Source: Axinella damicornis (taxonomy: Eukaryota; Porifera; Demospongiae; Axinellida; Axinellidae). Taken from it: a stretch of 64,000 nucleotides of DNA. The translations under genes and the position numbers were made by a program. The stretch spans positions 7,027,716 to 7,091,715 of the forward strand of contig OZ007508.1 of the NCBI GenBank assembly GCA_963931865.1. The letters are read 5' to 3'. The notes under the pieces were generated by a model. That model searched no databases. It was not told the DNA's origin and saw only the letters and a list, made by a program, of their open reading frames with translations. This document shows, piece after piece, positions 21,922-32,430 of this stretch (its first letter is position 1; each line of letters begins with the position of its first letter).

Positions 21922-22372
21922 ATGCGGCAATCAGATAGGATGAGAGATTTGTTAGCTTACAGTGAAGTTATTATTAAGGCTAGTCAAGAATATGAGGACA
22001 CCCCCTGGCTATCATATGATGCCAAGTTGTAGACAGGCTGCGACCCGACCACATGCGCCATGGGCCCAGCTGGATGCAGTATTGTGGACAGTGAATTTCG
22101 CGCGAGCCAGACCCAAATGCCGTGATCATGAGGGCGAGGAAAGGAATGGTGAGTGAGTCAGCAAGGTGACCAGGGAAGTGGACCCCAGCCGTAAGTGGGT
22201 AGCCAAAGAAATAGTAGGGAAGAGCTACACCCCTTATGCGAGAATGCCAGTGTGTCTGAGGTGGAATTCACGGGACGGGTGCATTTTCCGTGCCTGTCAG
22301 TTTAATCACTGCTGCTCCAAGTGTAGCAGTCGCTTTCACAGGGAGTATAACTGCATTCAGCTCAAGTAGTTG
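21922..22372 (+). pseudogene. Gag of the YR retroelement, second half, with Cys/His knuckles
   Basis: The N-terminal part has LLAYSEVIIKASQEYEDTPW and, after a stop and frame change, a PHAPWAQLDAVLWTVNF block. The C-terminal part has CLRWNSRDGC, FRACQFNHC, CSKC and HREYNC, a Cys/His cluster like the zinc knuckles of DIRS/Ngaro gag proteins that bind RNA. Frame breaks between the parts mean that it is not translated as one protein. Confidence 0.75.
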
Positions 22373-22422
22373 GGGCTTAATAGCCAAGTACCGCCGACTT
22401 TTCGTCCTGACTCGGTCAGGCA

Positions 22423-22920
22423 TTGAGTCACGGAATGGAGTGGGCTAAGAGCCTTTGTCTAGTAGATGATGGCATATATGTGGCGCCTTCATTCGTTGAG
22501 TGCATTTTTACTCATGATTTGATCATAGGTGACCTGCAGCATGCAGGGTTGCGGAATTTGCTCAAGTCACAGCTTGACCCAGTGCAGCTAGGGGTATGGC
22601 TTGGGTTTATTATTGATCCTCATTGAAGGATCTGTGGCTGTGCCTAGTTCGTTAAGCTCCGCAATGCTATTCGTAGTATTCCACAATTGGGTAGCTGTCC
22701 CGTTAGAGCTGTTGCTAGTGTCGTTGGCCAGATCATTGCTATGGGCCGTGCAATAGGCCCGGTAGCCAGGATCCGCACTCGAGCACTTTATCGAGTCATT
22801 GAGGAGCGTCGGTCTAGGTCAGGTCTGGTTATGCTGTCTGAAGAGGCTCATGAGGAGCTTCAGTTTTGGCACCAGAACATGCATTCCCTCAATGCAATTA
22901 TTGGTCAGCCCATTTAAAAA
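22423..22920 (+). pseudogene. Reverse transcriptase fragment of the YR retroelement
   Basis: The active-site block reads CLVDDGIYVAPS, close to the Y-L-D-D-G-I seen in DIRS-order reverse transcriptases. It is followed by LGVWLGFIIDPH and, after a stop, by VRAVASVVGQIIAMGRAIGP and MLSEEAHEELQFW, both typical of the RT-RNase H connection. The fingers and palm upstream of the active site are missing, so a large deletion lies between gag and this point. Confidence 0.82.
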
Positions 22921-22934
22921 AAAAAAAAAAAATT

Positions 22935-23660
22935 ATTTTTTCACAGGAGATATACTCACGTGGTTTTTTCTGATGCCAGTGCTACTGGTTATGGTGGCTA
23001 GCTATGTGGTTGATCATGAATTAGACCGTGAGGTTGCCCATGGCCAGTGGTCGCTTGTGGAATCTAAGCAGAGCTCCACTTGGAGAGAGCTGAAATCTGT
23101 GGATCAAGTGCTTCGATCCTTTTCTGTAAAGTTTAGCAGGCCATAGAGTCAAATGGTTCACTAACATCCTGAATGTAGTCAGGGTTGTTCAGTCAGGTAG
23201 TTGTAGACAGCATCTACAGGATGCAGCAATGAGCATTTTCAAAGTATGCCTCGCACATAATACATTTGTATCAGACTGGATGTTGCATGGATCCCTAGAA
23301 CCTTTAATGACAGGGCCGATTTCTTGAGCTGCATTGTTGACTAGGATGACTGGCAGTTGTGCCCATTTGTGTTTTGCCAGTTGGATGCTATGTGGGGTCC
23401 TCACACGATTGATTGATTTGCCTCGTGTTATAACACTCAGCTGGAAAGCCTTGATAGCCGGTTCTGGGTTCCTCACGGTGAAGCTGTTGATACGTTTACC
23501 AGATCCTGGTCTGGAGAGGTCAACTGGTGGGTTCCGCCACAGTCTCTAGTCTGCCGTATGTGCCTACATGCTGAGCCAGGTGGCACAAGAGGTACCTTGG
23601 TTGTCACAGCATGGAAGTCAGCACCACACTGGCTGTTGATTTGCCCCGATGGCTGCCACT
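22935..23660 (+). pseudogene. RNase H and C-terminal region of the YR retroelement
   Basis: After an unusual A16 run come VVDHELDREVAHGQWS and SSTWRELKSVDQVL, the RNase H core seen in this class. Later frames give VKWFTNILNVVRVVQSG and, near the end, HAEPGGTRGTLVVTAWKSAP, the conserved tail of DIRS/Ngaro Pol. Stops and frame changes are frequent. Confidence 0.78.
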
Positions 23661-23954
23661 TAGCACCATATATGTTCAGCGTTGGTGTGCTATCGCCTGC
23701 GATAACTTTGGTTGCAGTGGCTCTAATATTGCCAGTGTTATGCAGCCTGTATTGTACCTCCATGTACTTTTCTGTTGAACCTAGAATGGTCAAAAATGGA
23801 TTTTGTGTACGTGTGTATAATGTTGTTGTCTCGCTATTATTGGTGTGCAGCCAGAATGGTTTATGGCTAGCTGTGCATATACATGTAGCTATTATGGGCT
23901 GCATGCTTCAACCCTATTATTGTGGTAGAGATGTTGGCTTTCGTAGCTTGTACA

Positions 23955-24780
23955 GGTGTAGCCTCGGTGGCCTGTTCACCGGTGTGTCCTCGGGGCCTGT
24001 TCACATTAAGTGTGGCCTCGGTGGCCTGTGCATTTTGTGGCCCTGTTCACAAGGGTGGCCTCGGTGGCCTGTTCACATTAAGTGTGGCCTCGGTGGCCTG
24101 TTCACATTAAGTGTGGCCTCAGCGGCCTGTTCACATTAAGCGTGGCCTTGGTGGCCTGTTCACATTAAGTGTGACCTCGGTGGCCTGTTCACATTAAGTG
24201 GGGCCTCGGTGGCCTATGCACATTAAGTGTGGCCTCGGTGGCCTGTGCACATTAAGTGTGGCCTCGGTGGCCTGTGCACATTAATTGTGGCCTCGGTGGC
24301 CTGGCACATTAAGTGTGGCCTCGGTGGCCTGGCACATTAAGTGTGGCCTCAGTGGCCTGTGCACATTAATTGTGGCCTCGGTGGCCTGTGCACAATAAGT
24401 GTGGCCTCGGTGGCCTGGCACATTAAGTGTGGCCTCAGTGGCCTGTGCACATTAAGTGTGGCCTCGGTGGCCTGTGCACATTAATTGTGGCCTCGGTGGC
24501 CTGGCACATTAAGTGTGGCCTCGGTGGCCTGGCACATTAAGTGTGGCCTCGGTGGCCTGGCACATTAAGTGTGGCCTCAGTGGCCTGTGCACATTAATTG
24601 TGGCCTCGGTGGCCTGTGCACAATAAGTGTGGCCTCAGTGGCCTGGCACATTAAGTGTGGCCTCGGTGGCCTGTTTACATTAAGCGTGGCCTTGGTGGCC
24701 CGTTCACTAGGTGGCCTCGGTGGCTTGTTCACCACTATGGCCTCGTTGGCCAATGTGCCCTCAGTGGCCTGTTAACACAA
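23955..24780 (+). repeat. 29-bp minisatellite (GGCCTCGGTGGCCTG...CACATTAAGTG)
   Basis: About 28 units of GTGGCCTCGGTGGCCTG plus TGCACATTAA or GGCACATTAA, mostly 27-29 bases long. The units contain the palindrome GGCC...GGCC. It sits where the recombinase gene would be in a complete element. Related short units occur at 19612-19800. Confidence 0.92.
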
Positions 24781-24844
24781 TTTCATGGGTGTATACTTTC
24801 CACCTTGAGGGTGGGACGGTGTTGGGGCTGAATTTAAGGCTTAG

Positions 24845-25488
24845 GGGGGTTGTCCCCTCCATCACATCAATATCAGGAAGCAATAAGTTACATACAAGTA
24901 TTGCTGCGGCTATATAGGTACGGGGAGAGCAAGCGGTTCTCCACTGGCTGTGGGGAGAGCAGCAGCTCTCCACTGGCTGCTATATGCGTGAGGAGAGCAG
25001 CAGCTCTCCACTGGCGGCTATAGGTGTGGGGAGAGCAGCAGCTCTCCACTGGCTGCTATATGCGTGAGGAGAGCAGCAGCTCTCCACTGGCTGCTATAGG
25101 TGTGGGGAGAGCAGCAGCTCTCCACTGGCGGCTATTTGTGCGGGGAGAGCAGCAGCTCTCCACTGGCTGCTATATATGTGAGGAGAACAGCAATTCTCCA
25201 CTGGCTGCTATTTGTTAGGGGAGAGCAGCAGCTCTCCACGAGTGTGGGGAGAGCAAGCGGTTCTCCACTGACGGCTATATGGGCGGGGAGAGCAAGCGGC
25301 TCTCCGCTGGCTGCGATATGTACAGGGAGAGCCAAGCGGCTATCCCATGGCGGCTTTATGTGCGTGGAGAGCCTAGCGACTCTCCACTAGCGCTTTGTAA
25401 GTAGTGCACAGCCCCAACACCATTACCGCAATTATAACCAATCTGTGATTGGTGATGTATGGTTATTTGAAGCGAACAGAAGTTAATA
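24845..25488 (+). repeat. Split direct repeat B2
   Basis: Same sequence as B1 across 644 bases, including every variant of the palindrome units. It ends at GAACAGAAGTTAATA, and unrelated sequence begins at TCTGTCACACTT. This is the right end of the composite element. Confidence 0.88.
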
Positions 25489-25607
25489 TCTGTCACACTT
25501 TCATTGCGCGGGGCCGGGCCCGGGGGGCGGTTGCATCGCTGTGGTTGGGTTTCTGTCACGGAGGTCCCGATAGCCACGTGCATGTACTGCGCGTGCGAAA
25601 TGCAGAG

Positions 25608-25705
25608 ATGAGAAAGAAGCGATCTAGCTATACAGGGAAAAGGGACACTGCCTCAGAAGGGAGTAAGGCAAAGGAGAGAGAGTCTGACAGATTGACGAAG
25701 AAGAG
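25608..25705 (+). CDS. Possible first exon encoding a basic peptide
   Basis: In a GC- and CpG-rich stretch just right of B2, an ATG opens MRKKRSSYTGKRDTASEG and runs to KERESDRLTKKR at a possible donor (aagag/gtgggt). The base composition resembles a promoter-proximal exon. No partner exon is certain; the TPR exons at 26697 and 27216 are candidates. Confidence 0.2.
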
Positions 25706-26696
25706 GTGGGTTTAGCGGAGACAAGTAAGACAAACGTTTAGTCTAGGTACGTACATATAGAGTGTTGACAGTGTCGAAGGGTGTAGAACCTCGCTAACGT
25801 CTTCGTATTCTTCCTGGCAACGCTTAGCCATCCTCCTCAAAAGAATCTTCAGCAACTTCGCACAACTTCGACAACTAAACTTCGCACGATGAACTGACCT
25901 TCGCACCTTCGTTTTTCTTCCACAGGAAAACCACGCCTACTATTACAGATTGTGAGCGTGCGCGAGGCACAGACACTGCGCATGCGTATTCCTAGTATAA
26001 TTATCCTTTTGGTCCATCAATTTTAGTTTGAAACCCTAAGCCTCAGGCTAAGGCATAAGATATCCTATTGTAAACAAGTGAGCTGACACCCCAATTATTT
26101 TAGTGATTGCTTCTGAGTAGATTCAGGGTTTGCGTGTGCTCATCATCCCACTGTTTGCATAACCCATGCACAGACCACCTGGAAGACTGCATGACAGCTT
26201 GCAACTCAAACGACGAAGGCAGAATGAGAATGCAAAATGAGAGAAATGTGTGCGTGAGTCTAAACTACATACAGGGAGGTTGAGGAACACAAGCTGCAGT
26301 GGGAAATCATGCATTCAAGCATAATGCATAAATCTCAATAATGCCGTGAACCAGATAATTATAGAGCACGTACGTATCGTATGCACGCATATACAGTGAA
26401 TAGAGTGTGTTCATGCATGTCTATACTAGCTGTATTTCATCACGACAATCAAATAGCAGTGAAGGCAGCCCATGCACATTACAGGCCATAGGAACATGCA
26501 CAGGAGCAGATGCACTTTCAAGGAATACCATACGCGTGCACCTAGCTCTTCTAGATCTTTTCACAGGCTCCTGCTACAGACAGAAGCCCAACCCATAATT
26601 AAATTTGGCAATGTTATACCCTACAGTAGCTAGCAGTCATACCGTTGACTTATAAGCAGCATAGCCTTCATAGAACATCGTTTATTTCACCCACAG

Positions 26697-26841
26697 TTTA
26701 AAGGATGTGATAGCTGTTGAACCAGAGAATGGCAATGCGACCCTCTCCTTGGGTCTGATATACTACGACCTCAAGGACTCGACAAAGGTAGAGAAACTCT
26801 TCACTGCAGGAGAACCCTGGAAATCACTCCTGATGACGTAG
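26697..26841 (+). pseudogene. TPR-like exon remnant 1
   Basis: After an acceptor (acccacag) the frame reads LKDVIAVEPENGNATLSLGL and IYYDLKDSTKVEKLF, the pattern of a tetratricopeptide repeat helix pair. It then meets a TAG next to a possible donor (gtacgct). TPR repeats bind protein partners. It probably belongs with the exon at 27216. Confidence 0.45.
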
Positions 26842-27215
26842 GTACGCTGTACAACCTAGCTATCATCATGTCAGGCAGAGACAGTCACTACAGAATTTAG
26901 GTTGGTGAATATTGTTTGGGCTGCAGAGGGTTGTGGGGCAGTTTGATTCTATTGGCCTTATAATATCTAGACCAACAATGAATGAAAGTAGTAGCTATAG
27001 CTTCCTCCTCCCCCTTCCTGTTCCTCCTCTCTCCCTTGACCTCCCCACCCCCCCTTTTTTAAGTGTGCCATTTTGTACAGTGCGGGATATAATCAGATTT
27101 GTCAATTTTCCACTGGGTTGCTCGCTCGGGTTATCACACCATGCACTGCCCCCCCCCCCCCCCCCCCCCCTTTCTCTCCCACTCTAATTCCCTCGATCTA
27201 CCTTTCTCCCTCCAG

Positions 27216-27418
27216 GCTTGGCAAAGATCTACATGTACCTCAATGAGTACGATGAAGCTACCAAATTGTTCACATAATTGGTGCAGCTGAATCCATCCAA
27301 TGAACCTGCTCAACGTCAGCTGCTGGAGCTCCACAAACACAGACTAATAGAAGCTGTGAAGGTCGCACAAGCTGCAAACACCACAAACTCCACCCAGGAG
27401 TCAATTTACACCAGATAG
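27216..27418 (+). pseudogene. TPR-like terminal exon remnant 2 with an internal stop
   Basis: After a polypyrimidine tract and acceptor (ccctccag) the frame reads LAKIYMYLNEYDEATKLFT, an in-frame TAA at 27275-27277, then LVQLNPSNEPAQRQLLELHK and a basic tail to TAG at 27416-27418. This is a canonical TPR motif (helix A, D-E-A, helix B, N-P-S-N). The premature stop suggests decay, unless the codon is polymorphic or edited. The family is unidentified. Confidence 0.55.
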
Positions 27419-27470
27419 TTAATACCACAACATTCAAGTTGCTTTTTAGCTTAAGTACATATTAATTTTG

Positions 27471-27697
27471 TGAACGCATCAAGGAACTTTAGTCACAGTC
27501 AAATGTGGGGAATTGTCCAAATTGCTTAAAAATGGATTAAAACTTGTGCACCCCCTTCGAAGAAATGCCTGAAAATTGGAGAAACTCAATTCTTGGAAAC
27601 ATCTTCTGAAACACATTTAGAACCAATTTCCATTTCAGGGGGGCCTGGTGCAAAGTGGGATGTGTGATTAAGGTTCCCTTTTTACTTGATGCGTTCA
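27471..27697. mobile_element. MITE family M1, copy B
   Basis: The same 10-12 base terminal motif (TGAACGCATC) appears inverted at both ends. The interior matches copy A at 4096-4314 in reverse orientation, including a block around CTTCGAAGAAATGCCTGAAA. The left terminal repeat is more decayed, with AAGGAACTTTAG instead of the AT-rich part, and no clear target duplication remains. It appears older than copy A. Confidence 0.8.
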
Positions 27698-28109
27698 CAT
27701 ATTATTATACAGCCACAATAAGTTTTTATGCAGAAGTGACATAGTAATAGATGCAATGATGTCATAAGAATTTTAAGCGCTGGTACATACATGTACATGA
27801 TAACTCATTGCACGGTGTACGCAAACACTCAATTGGGGATGTGACAGTTAGGGGTCATGACTTTGCAAAGTAAATTTAAAGCCTGAAACAAAGCATGAAC
27901 TGTTTCTGTGCATGGCGCTATACTAGTGCGCATGCTAGCTGAATAGAAAATCAGCTGTCTAACTGCATAGTGGGCCGGGGGATGTGTAAAACCAAGCCAT
28001 GTAGAGGAAGAGTGAGGCAGTTTGGGCATGCAGGTCAGTATACTTGGCATGAATTAAGAAGTGCACAAAAAATTTAGCCAGGATGCTTAATTCACAGTAC
28101 ATAAGTCAG

Positions 28110-28500
28110 CTGAAAGAAGATATCCTCTAGCTTCGGTGGTTGAGGGAACCGGCGTCATGTAAGTCGAGAATTGGTATGTACGAAGACAAAAGGAAAAAAA
28201 AGAAAGCTTGGAGAGGAAAAAAAAACATGAACAAATTAAAACAGAAGGGGAAAAAGATGAATGGAAAAAGAAAAAAAAGGAAAAAAAACAACCTAGCAAC
28301 GCACCCATCCCTCCATGACAGGTCAGACACCGAAGTGGCAGCCTCAGGAGCGCTGGATAGGCGTGTCTGGAATCACAGGAGGGCGACCTGCTTTCAACCA
28401 GACACCTTTAGCTTCGGTGGTCAGATGGGAACCGGCGTACTCACGCTGCTAGGCCGGGGAGTCGAGAACCGGTATGTACGGAGGGGCCCGACCTCGTACT
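28110..28500 (+). repeat. Two diverged copies of a GGAACCGGCGT block and an A-rich run
   Basis: TAGCTTCGGTGGTTGAGGGA at about 28129 and a similar block at about 28410 share GGGAACCGGCGT and GTCGAGAAYYGGTATGTACG. Between them lies an A/G-rich stretch (28190-28290) giving a Lys-rich spurious frame. The type of element is not known. Confidence 0.5.
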
Positions 28501-28629
28501 CGATTATTGGGGAGGCAATGTTCAGACCCCAGTCTGCAAGCGAACACGCCATCCCGACTTCCGGTTGTGACTTGGTGTTGCAAGCACCAATAGTAATCAA
28601 ATGCGTGGGTTGGGTAATGTACTGGTAAT

Positions 28630-29285
28630 ACTAAGTAATGTACGTAATAGCTACTGGTAATGTAGGTAATACTGGTAATGTAGGTAATACTGGTAATGTA
28701 GGTAATACTGGTAATGTAGGTAATACTGGTAATGTAGGTAATACTGGTAATGTAGGTAATACTGGTAATGTAGGTAATACTGGTAATGTAGGTAATGTAG
28801 GTAATACTGGTAATGAAGGTAATGTAGGTAATACTGGTAATGTAGGTAATACTGGTAATGTAGGTAATACTGGTAATGTAGGTAATACTGGTAATGTAGG
28901 TAATACTGGTAATGTAGGTAATGTAGGTAATACTGGTAATGAAGGTAATGTAGGTAATACTGGTAATGTAGGTAATACAGGTAATGTAGGTAATACTGGT
29001 AATGTAGGTAATACTGGTAATGTAGGTAATACTGGTAATGTAGGTAATGTTGGTAATACTGGTAATGTAGGTAATACTGGTAATGTAGGTAATACTGGTA
29101 ATGTAGGTAATGTAGGTAATACTGGTAATGTAGGTAATGTAGGTAATACTGGTAATGTAGGTAATACTGGTAATGTAGGTAATACTGGTAATGTAGGTAA
29201 TACTGGTAATGTAGGTAATACTGGTAATGTAGGTAATGTAAGTAATGTAGGTAATACTGGTAATGTAGGTAATGTTGGTAATACA
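28630..29285 (+). repeat. Left arm: GGTAATGTA/GGTAATACT satellite
   Basis: About 70 nine-base units, mainly alternating GGTAATGTA and GGTAATACT, with a few variants (GGTAATGAA, GGTAATGTT). Because nine is divisible by three, both strands are open and give meaningless GNVGNT-type and LPVLPT-type frames. Confidence 0.95.
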
Positions 29286-29289
29286 GGGT

Positions 29290-29708
29290 TACACATTAAT
29301 CAAGGTCATGTTTCGGGAACTCAACAAAGGGTTTGTGTTTAGCGTTCTGTTAACAATCTTGTTCATTTGCGAATCCTCTTTGGTAAGGGAGGGACTGACC
29401 AGCTGATCTTGTAGGTAGGGCCCTGGTGTTTCTTCCCCTTTGTTATCAGCTGGGAAGAGGTCGCTGGTGGGGGCATGATGGTCGCTGGTGAGGGCATGAT
29501 GGTCACTGGTGGGGAGGGGCAGGTTAGTGATGGTTGTTGGTGGGGGGGTCGGGGGTCGCTGGAGGGGAACCTGGGCACACAATGGTCACTGGCGGGCGGG
29601 AGGGCGGATTAGCGCGATGGTTGTTGGTGGGGGGGGTCGGGGTCGCTGGAGGGGAGGCTGGGCACACAATGGTCACTGGCGGGAGGGCGGATTAGCAATG
29701 TTGTTGGT

Positions 29709-29751
<43 letters not shown>

Positions 29752-29936
29752 GACCGTGTGGGTTGCTGGGGGGCACGGGTCGCTGGTGGGGAGGCTGGGT
29801 TTTGTGATGGTTGCTAGTGGGGAAGCATGGTTAGTGATGGTTGCTGGTGGGGAGGTGTGGGGCATGGTGGTCACTGGCGGTGAGGCGGGGGGGCAAGGTG
29901 GTCGCAGGTGGGGAGGTGGGGGGCATGGTGGGTCAC
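29290..29936 (+). repeat. G-rich loop of the foldback element
   Basis: A short unique part (29290-29450) is followed by diverged units around GGTCGCTGGTGGGGAGG and GATGGTTGTTGGTGGGG. A run of about 40 G lies near 29708-29750. It contains many G4-type motifs. No domain-bearing frame is seen. Confidence 0.8.
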
Positions 29937-31300
29937 TACATTACCAACATTACCAGCATTACCTACATTAGCAGTATTACCTACATTACCTACATTACCA
30001 GTATTACCTACATTACCAGTATTACCTACATTACCTACATTACCATATTACCTACATTACCTACATTACCAGTATTACCTACATTACCAGTATTACCTAC
30101 ATTACCTACATTACCAGTATTACCTACGTTACCAGTATTACCTACATTACCTACATTGCCAGTATTACCTACATTACCTAAATTACCTACATTACCAGTA
30201 TTACCTACATTACTTACATTACCTACATTACCAGTATTACCTACATTACCAGTATTACCTACATTACCAGTATTACCTACATTACCAGTATTACCTACAT
30301 TACCTACATTACCAGTATTACCTACGTTTACCAGTATTACCTACATTACCTACATTAACCTACATTACCTACATTACCTAAATTACCTACATTACCAGTA
30401 TTACCTACATTACTTACATTACCTACATTACCAGTATTACCTACATTACTTACATTACCTACATTACCAGTATTACCTACATTACCAGTATTACCTACAT
30501 TACCTACATTACCAGTATTACCTACGTTACCAGTATTACCTACATTACCTACATTACCTACATTACCTACATTACCTAAATTACCTACATTACCAGTATT
30601 ACCTACATTACTTACATTACCTACATTACCAGTATTACCTACATTACCTACATTACCTACATTACCAGTATTACCTACATTACTAGTATTACCTACATTA
30701 CCAGTATTACCTACATTACCTAAATTACCTACATTACCAGTATTACCTACATTACTTACATTACCTACATTACCAGTATTACCAGTATTACCTACATTAC
30801 CTACATTACCAGTATTACCTACATTACTTACATTACCTACATTACCAGTATTACCTACATTACCAGTATTACCTACATTACCTACATTACCTACATTACC
30901 AGTATTACCTACATTACCTACATTACCAGTATTACCTACATTACCTACATTACCAGTATTACCTACGTTACCAGTATTACCTACATTACCTACATTACCT
31001 ACATTACCAGTATTACCTACATTACCTAAATTACCTACATTACCAGTATTACCTACATTACTTACATTACCTACATTACCAGTATTACCTACATTACCTA
31101 CATTACCTACATTACCAGTATTACCTACATTACCAGTATTACCTACATTACCAGTATTACCTACATTACCTAAATTACCTACATTACCAGTATTACCTAC
31201 ATTACTTACATTACCTACATTACCAGTATTACCTACATTACCTACATTACCAGTATTACCTACATTACCTACATTACCAGTATTACCTACATTACCAGTA
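29937..31300 (-). repeat. Right arm: inverse GGTAATGTA/GGTAATACT satellite
   Basis: About 150 nine-base units inverse to the left arm, with its own variants (TAAATTACC, TACTTACATTACC) organised in higher-order blocks. It is twice as long as the left arm, so the arms have expanded unequally since they formed. Confidence 0.95.
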
Positions 31301-31389
31301 GCTAGTACATACATTACTTAGTATTACCAGTACATTACCCAACCCACGCATTTGATTACTATTGGTGCTTGCAACACCAAGTCACCCCC

Positions 31390-31814
31390 CGACTTCCCGC
31401 CAAAACTTGCTACAAATTCAGCTTTTAAACCCGTTTCCGGTTGCGCGCCCCCCACAGGTTCAAAGGTCACGGCTGTGGTCAACGTGCGGGAGCTAGTGAT
31501 TTTACGATACTTGGAGGAGATATGTTCATGCCCCTGCTTGAGCTTTGGAATGAGGGTGAGGTCAGTATTCCGCCATTGCATAAAAATAATTAGAGCTGTT
31601 TATGGGAATCAATGCTTTTTCCATTCAACTGTATTGAAGGAGTTGATAATTCAGAAGTCCTGCATTAGCACAGTAGTTATACTTTGGGAGATATTTTGCC
31701 CATTAATCAAGGTTTTGACATTAATGTGGCTGCCCAGCTAGCCCTTTACACGTGTGGTCATAAAAGGTAGCCTCGTAACCAGCGTGCGAACCTGGGAACG
31801 AGGCTAATAATAAA

Positions 31815-31879
<65 letters not shown>

Positions 31880-32073
31880 GCATTGCTAGCTCCTGAATGA
31901 TGCGAGGCTTCTTTGAAGGGCACCATCTTTGTACATACCTAAATTTCTGAAAAACAGTGGTGTCGCTTACGGATCTTCCGTAGCTGCATTTAGGACTTCC
32001 TGAGATGCAGAAACCTGGGCCGGCGACAGAAAGGTTTCCGATACTCAGCATCCACGCGTACACTTCAATCCTT

Positions 32074-32116
<43 letters not shown>

Positions 32117-32126
32117 ACCCCACACA

Positions 32127-32164
<38 letters not shown>

Positions 32165-32300
32165 ATGCCAACTACTTAGCAAGTAAATGAGTGAGATGTG
32201 CTGTGAAAATGCGTTAGCCATGCTACTTTTACACCTCAACACTCTTATTATTCATCATTGCATGCAGGTATACACGAATACTGTATACGCAATAGCACGT
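31390..32300 (+). repeat. R1 segment duplicate 1
   Basis: R1 continues after the foldback (GACTTCCCGCCAAAAC onward) and is followed by M2, TG-poly(G), a unique block (AAATTTCTGAAAAACAGTGG to CGCGTACACTTCAATCC), a CA repeat and GATGCCAACTACTTAGCAAG. The same order recurs at 34207-35260. The third R1 copy near 13.1-13.75 kb has only the R1 and tail parts. Confidence 0.88.
31768..31806. mobile_element. MITE M2 short copy inserted in repeat R1
   Basis: TAGCCTCG ... CGAGGCTA interrupts the 3' end of an R1 repeat just after CATAAAAGG. The R1 copy at about 13580 reads straight through this point and so shows the empty site. Confidence 0.75.
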
Positions 32301-32430
32301 GTTCGCCCCTAATCAGATGCCCTAGCTATTGCAGCTGCATGCTTATCCTTCCGCGCAGGGTATGTGTTCTATGAACACCTGTAGTTTCATTGGTGGCTGG
32401 TTATAGTGTATCAGATAAGTGGTGGCAAAT

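Larger units (their letters stand above)
19010..25488 (+). mobile_element. Tyrosine-recombinase retrotransposon with split direct repeats (Ngaro/PAT-like, composite)
   Basis: Two pairs of apparently identical repeats are interleaved: A1 (19010-19173) with A2 (21605-21768), and B1 (20962-21605) with B2 (24845-25488). B1 abuts A2. This is the split-direct-repeat layout of Ngaro/PAT elements in the DIRS order, which integrate by a tyrosine recombinase. The first half holds a gag start and the recombinase; the second holds gag with zinc-finger cysteines, reverse transcriptase and RNase H. Standard elements have the order A1, gag, RT-RH, YR, B1A2B2, so each half has lost the other's part. The reading frames contain stops and shifts. 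Confidence 0.85.
28563..31389. mobile_element. 2.8-kb foldback element with satellite arms
   Basis: The ends are inverted copies of about 80 bases: 28563 onward (GGTTGTGACTTGGTG...) and the inverse ending at 31389, with two mismatches in the outer nine bases. The arms then become tandem 9-bp units, GGTAATGTA and GGTAATACT, forward at 28630-29285 and inverse at 29937-31300. The middle (29290-29935) is unique, then G-rich. CGACTTCC is present on both sides (28555-28562 and 31390-31397), and the intact R1 copy at about 13165-13180 shows the empty site. This resembles foldback elements such as Drosophila FB and sea urchin TU. No transposase is seen. Confidence 0.9.

Noticed and set aside
23955..24780. 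Regularly spaced repeats that could suggest a CRISPR array
   Set aside because: Units are contiguous with no unique spacers, there are no cas genes, and the genome is eukaryotic.
28631..29342. Open frames over 220 residues on both strands (LPVLPT and GNVGNT repeats)
   Set aside because: They follow directly from a 9-bp satellite whose unit length is a multiple of three. No start context or domain is present.
29841..31314. Long frames (281 and 319 residues) in the right satellite arm
   Set aside because: Same 9-bp satellite in inverse; repetitive composition only.
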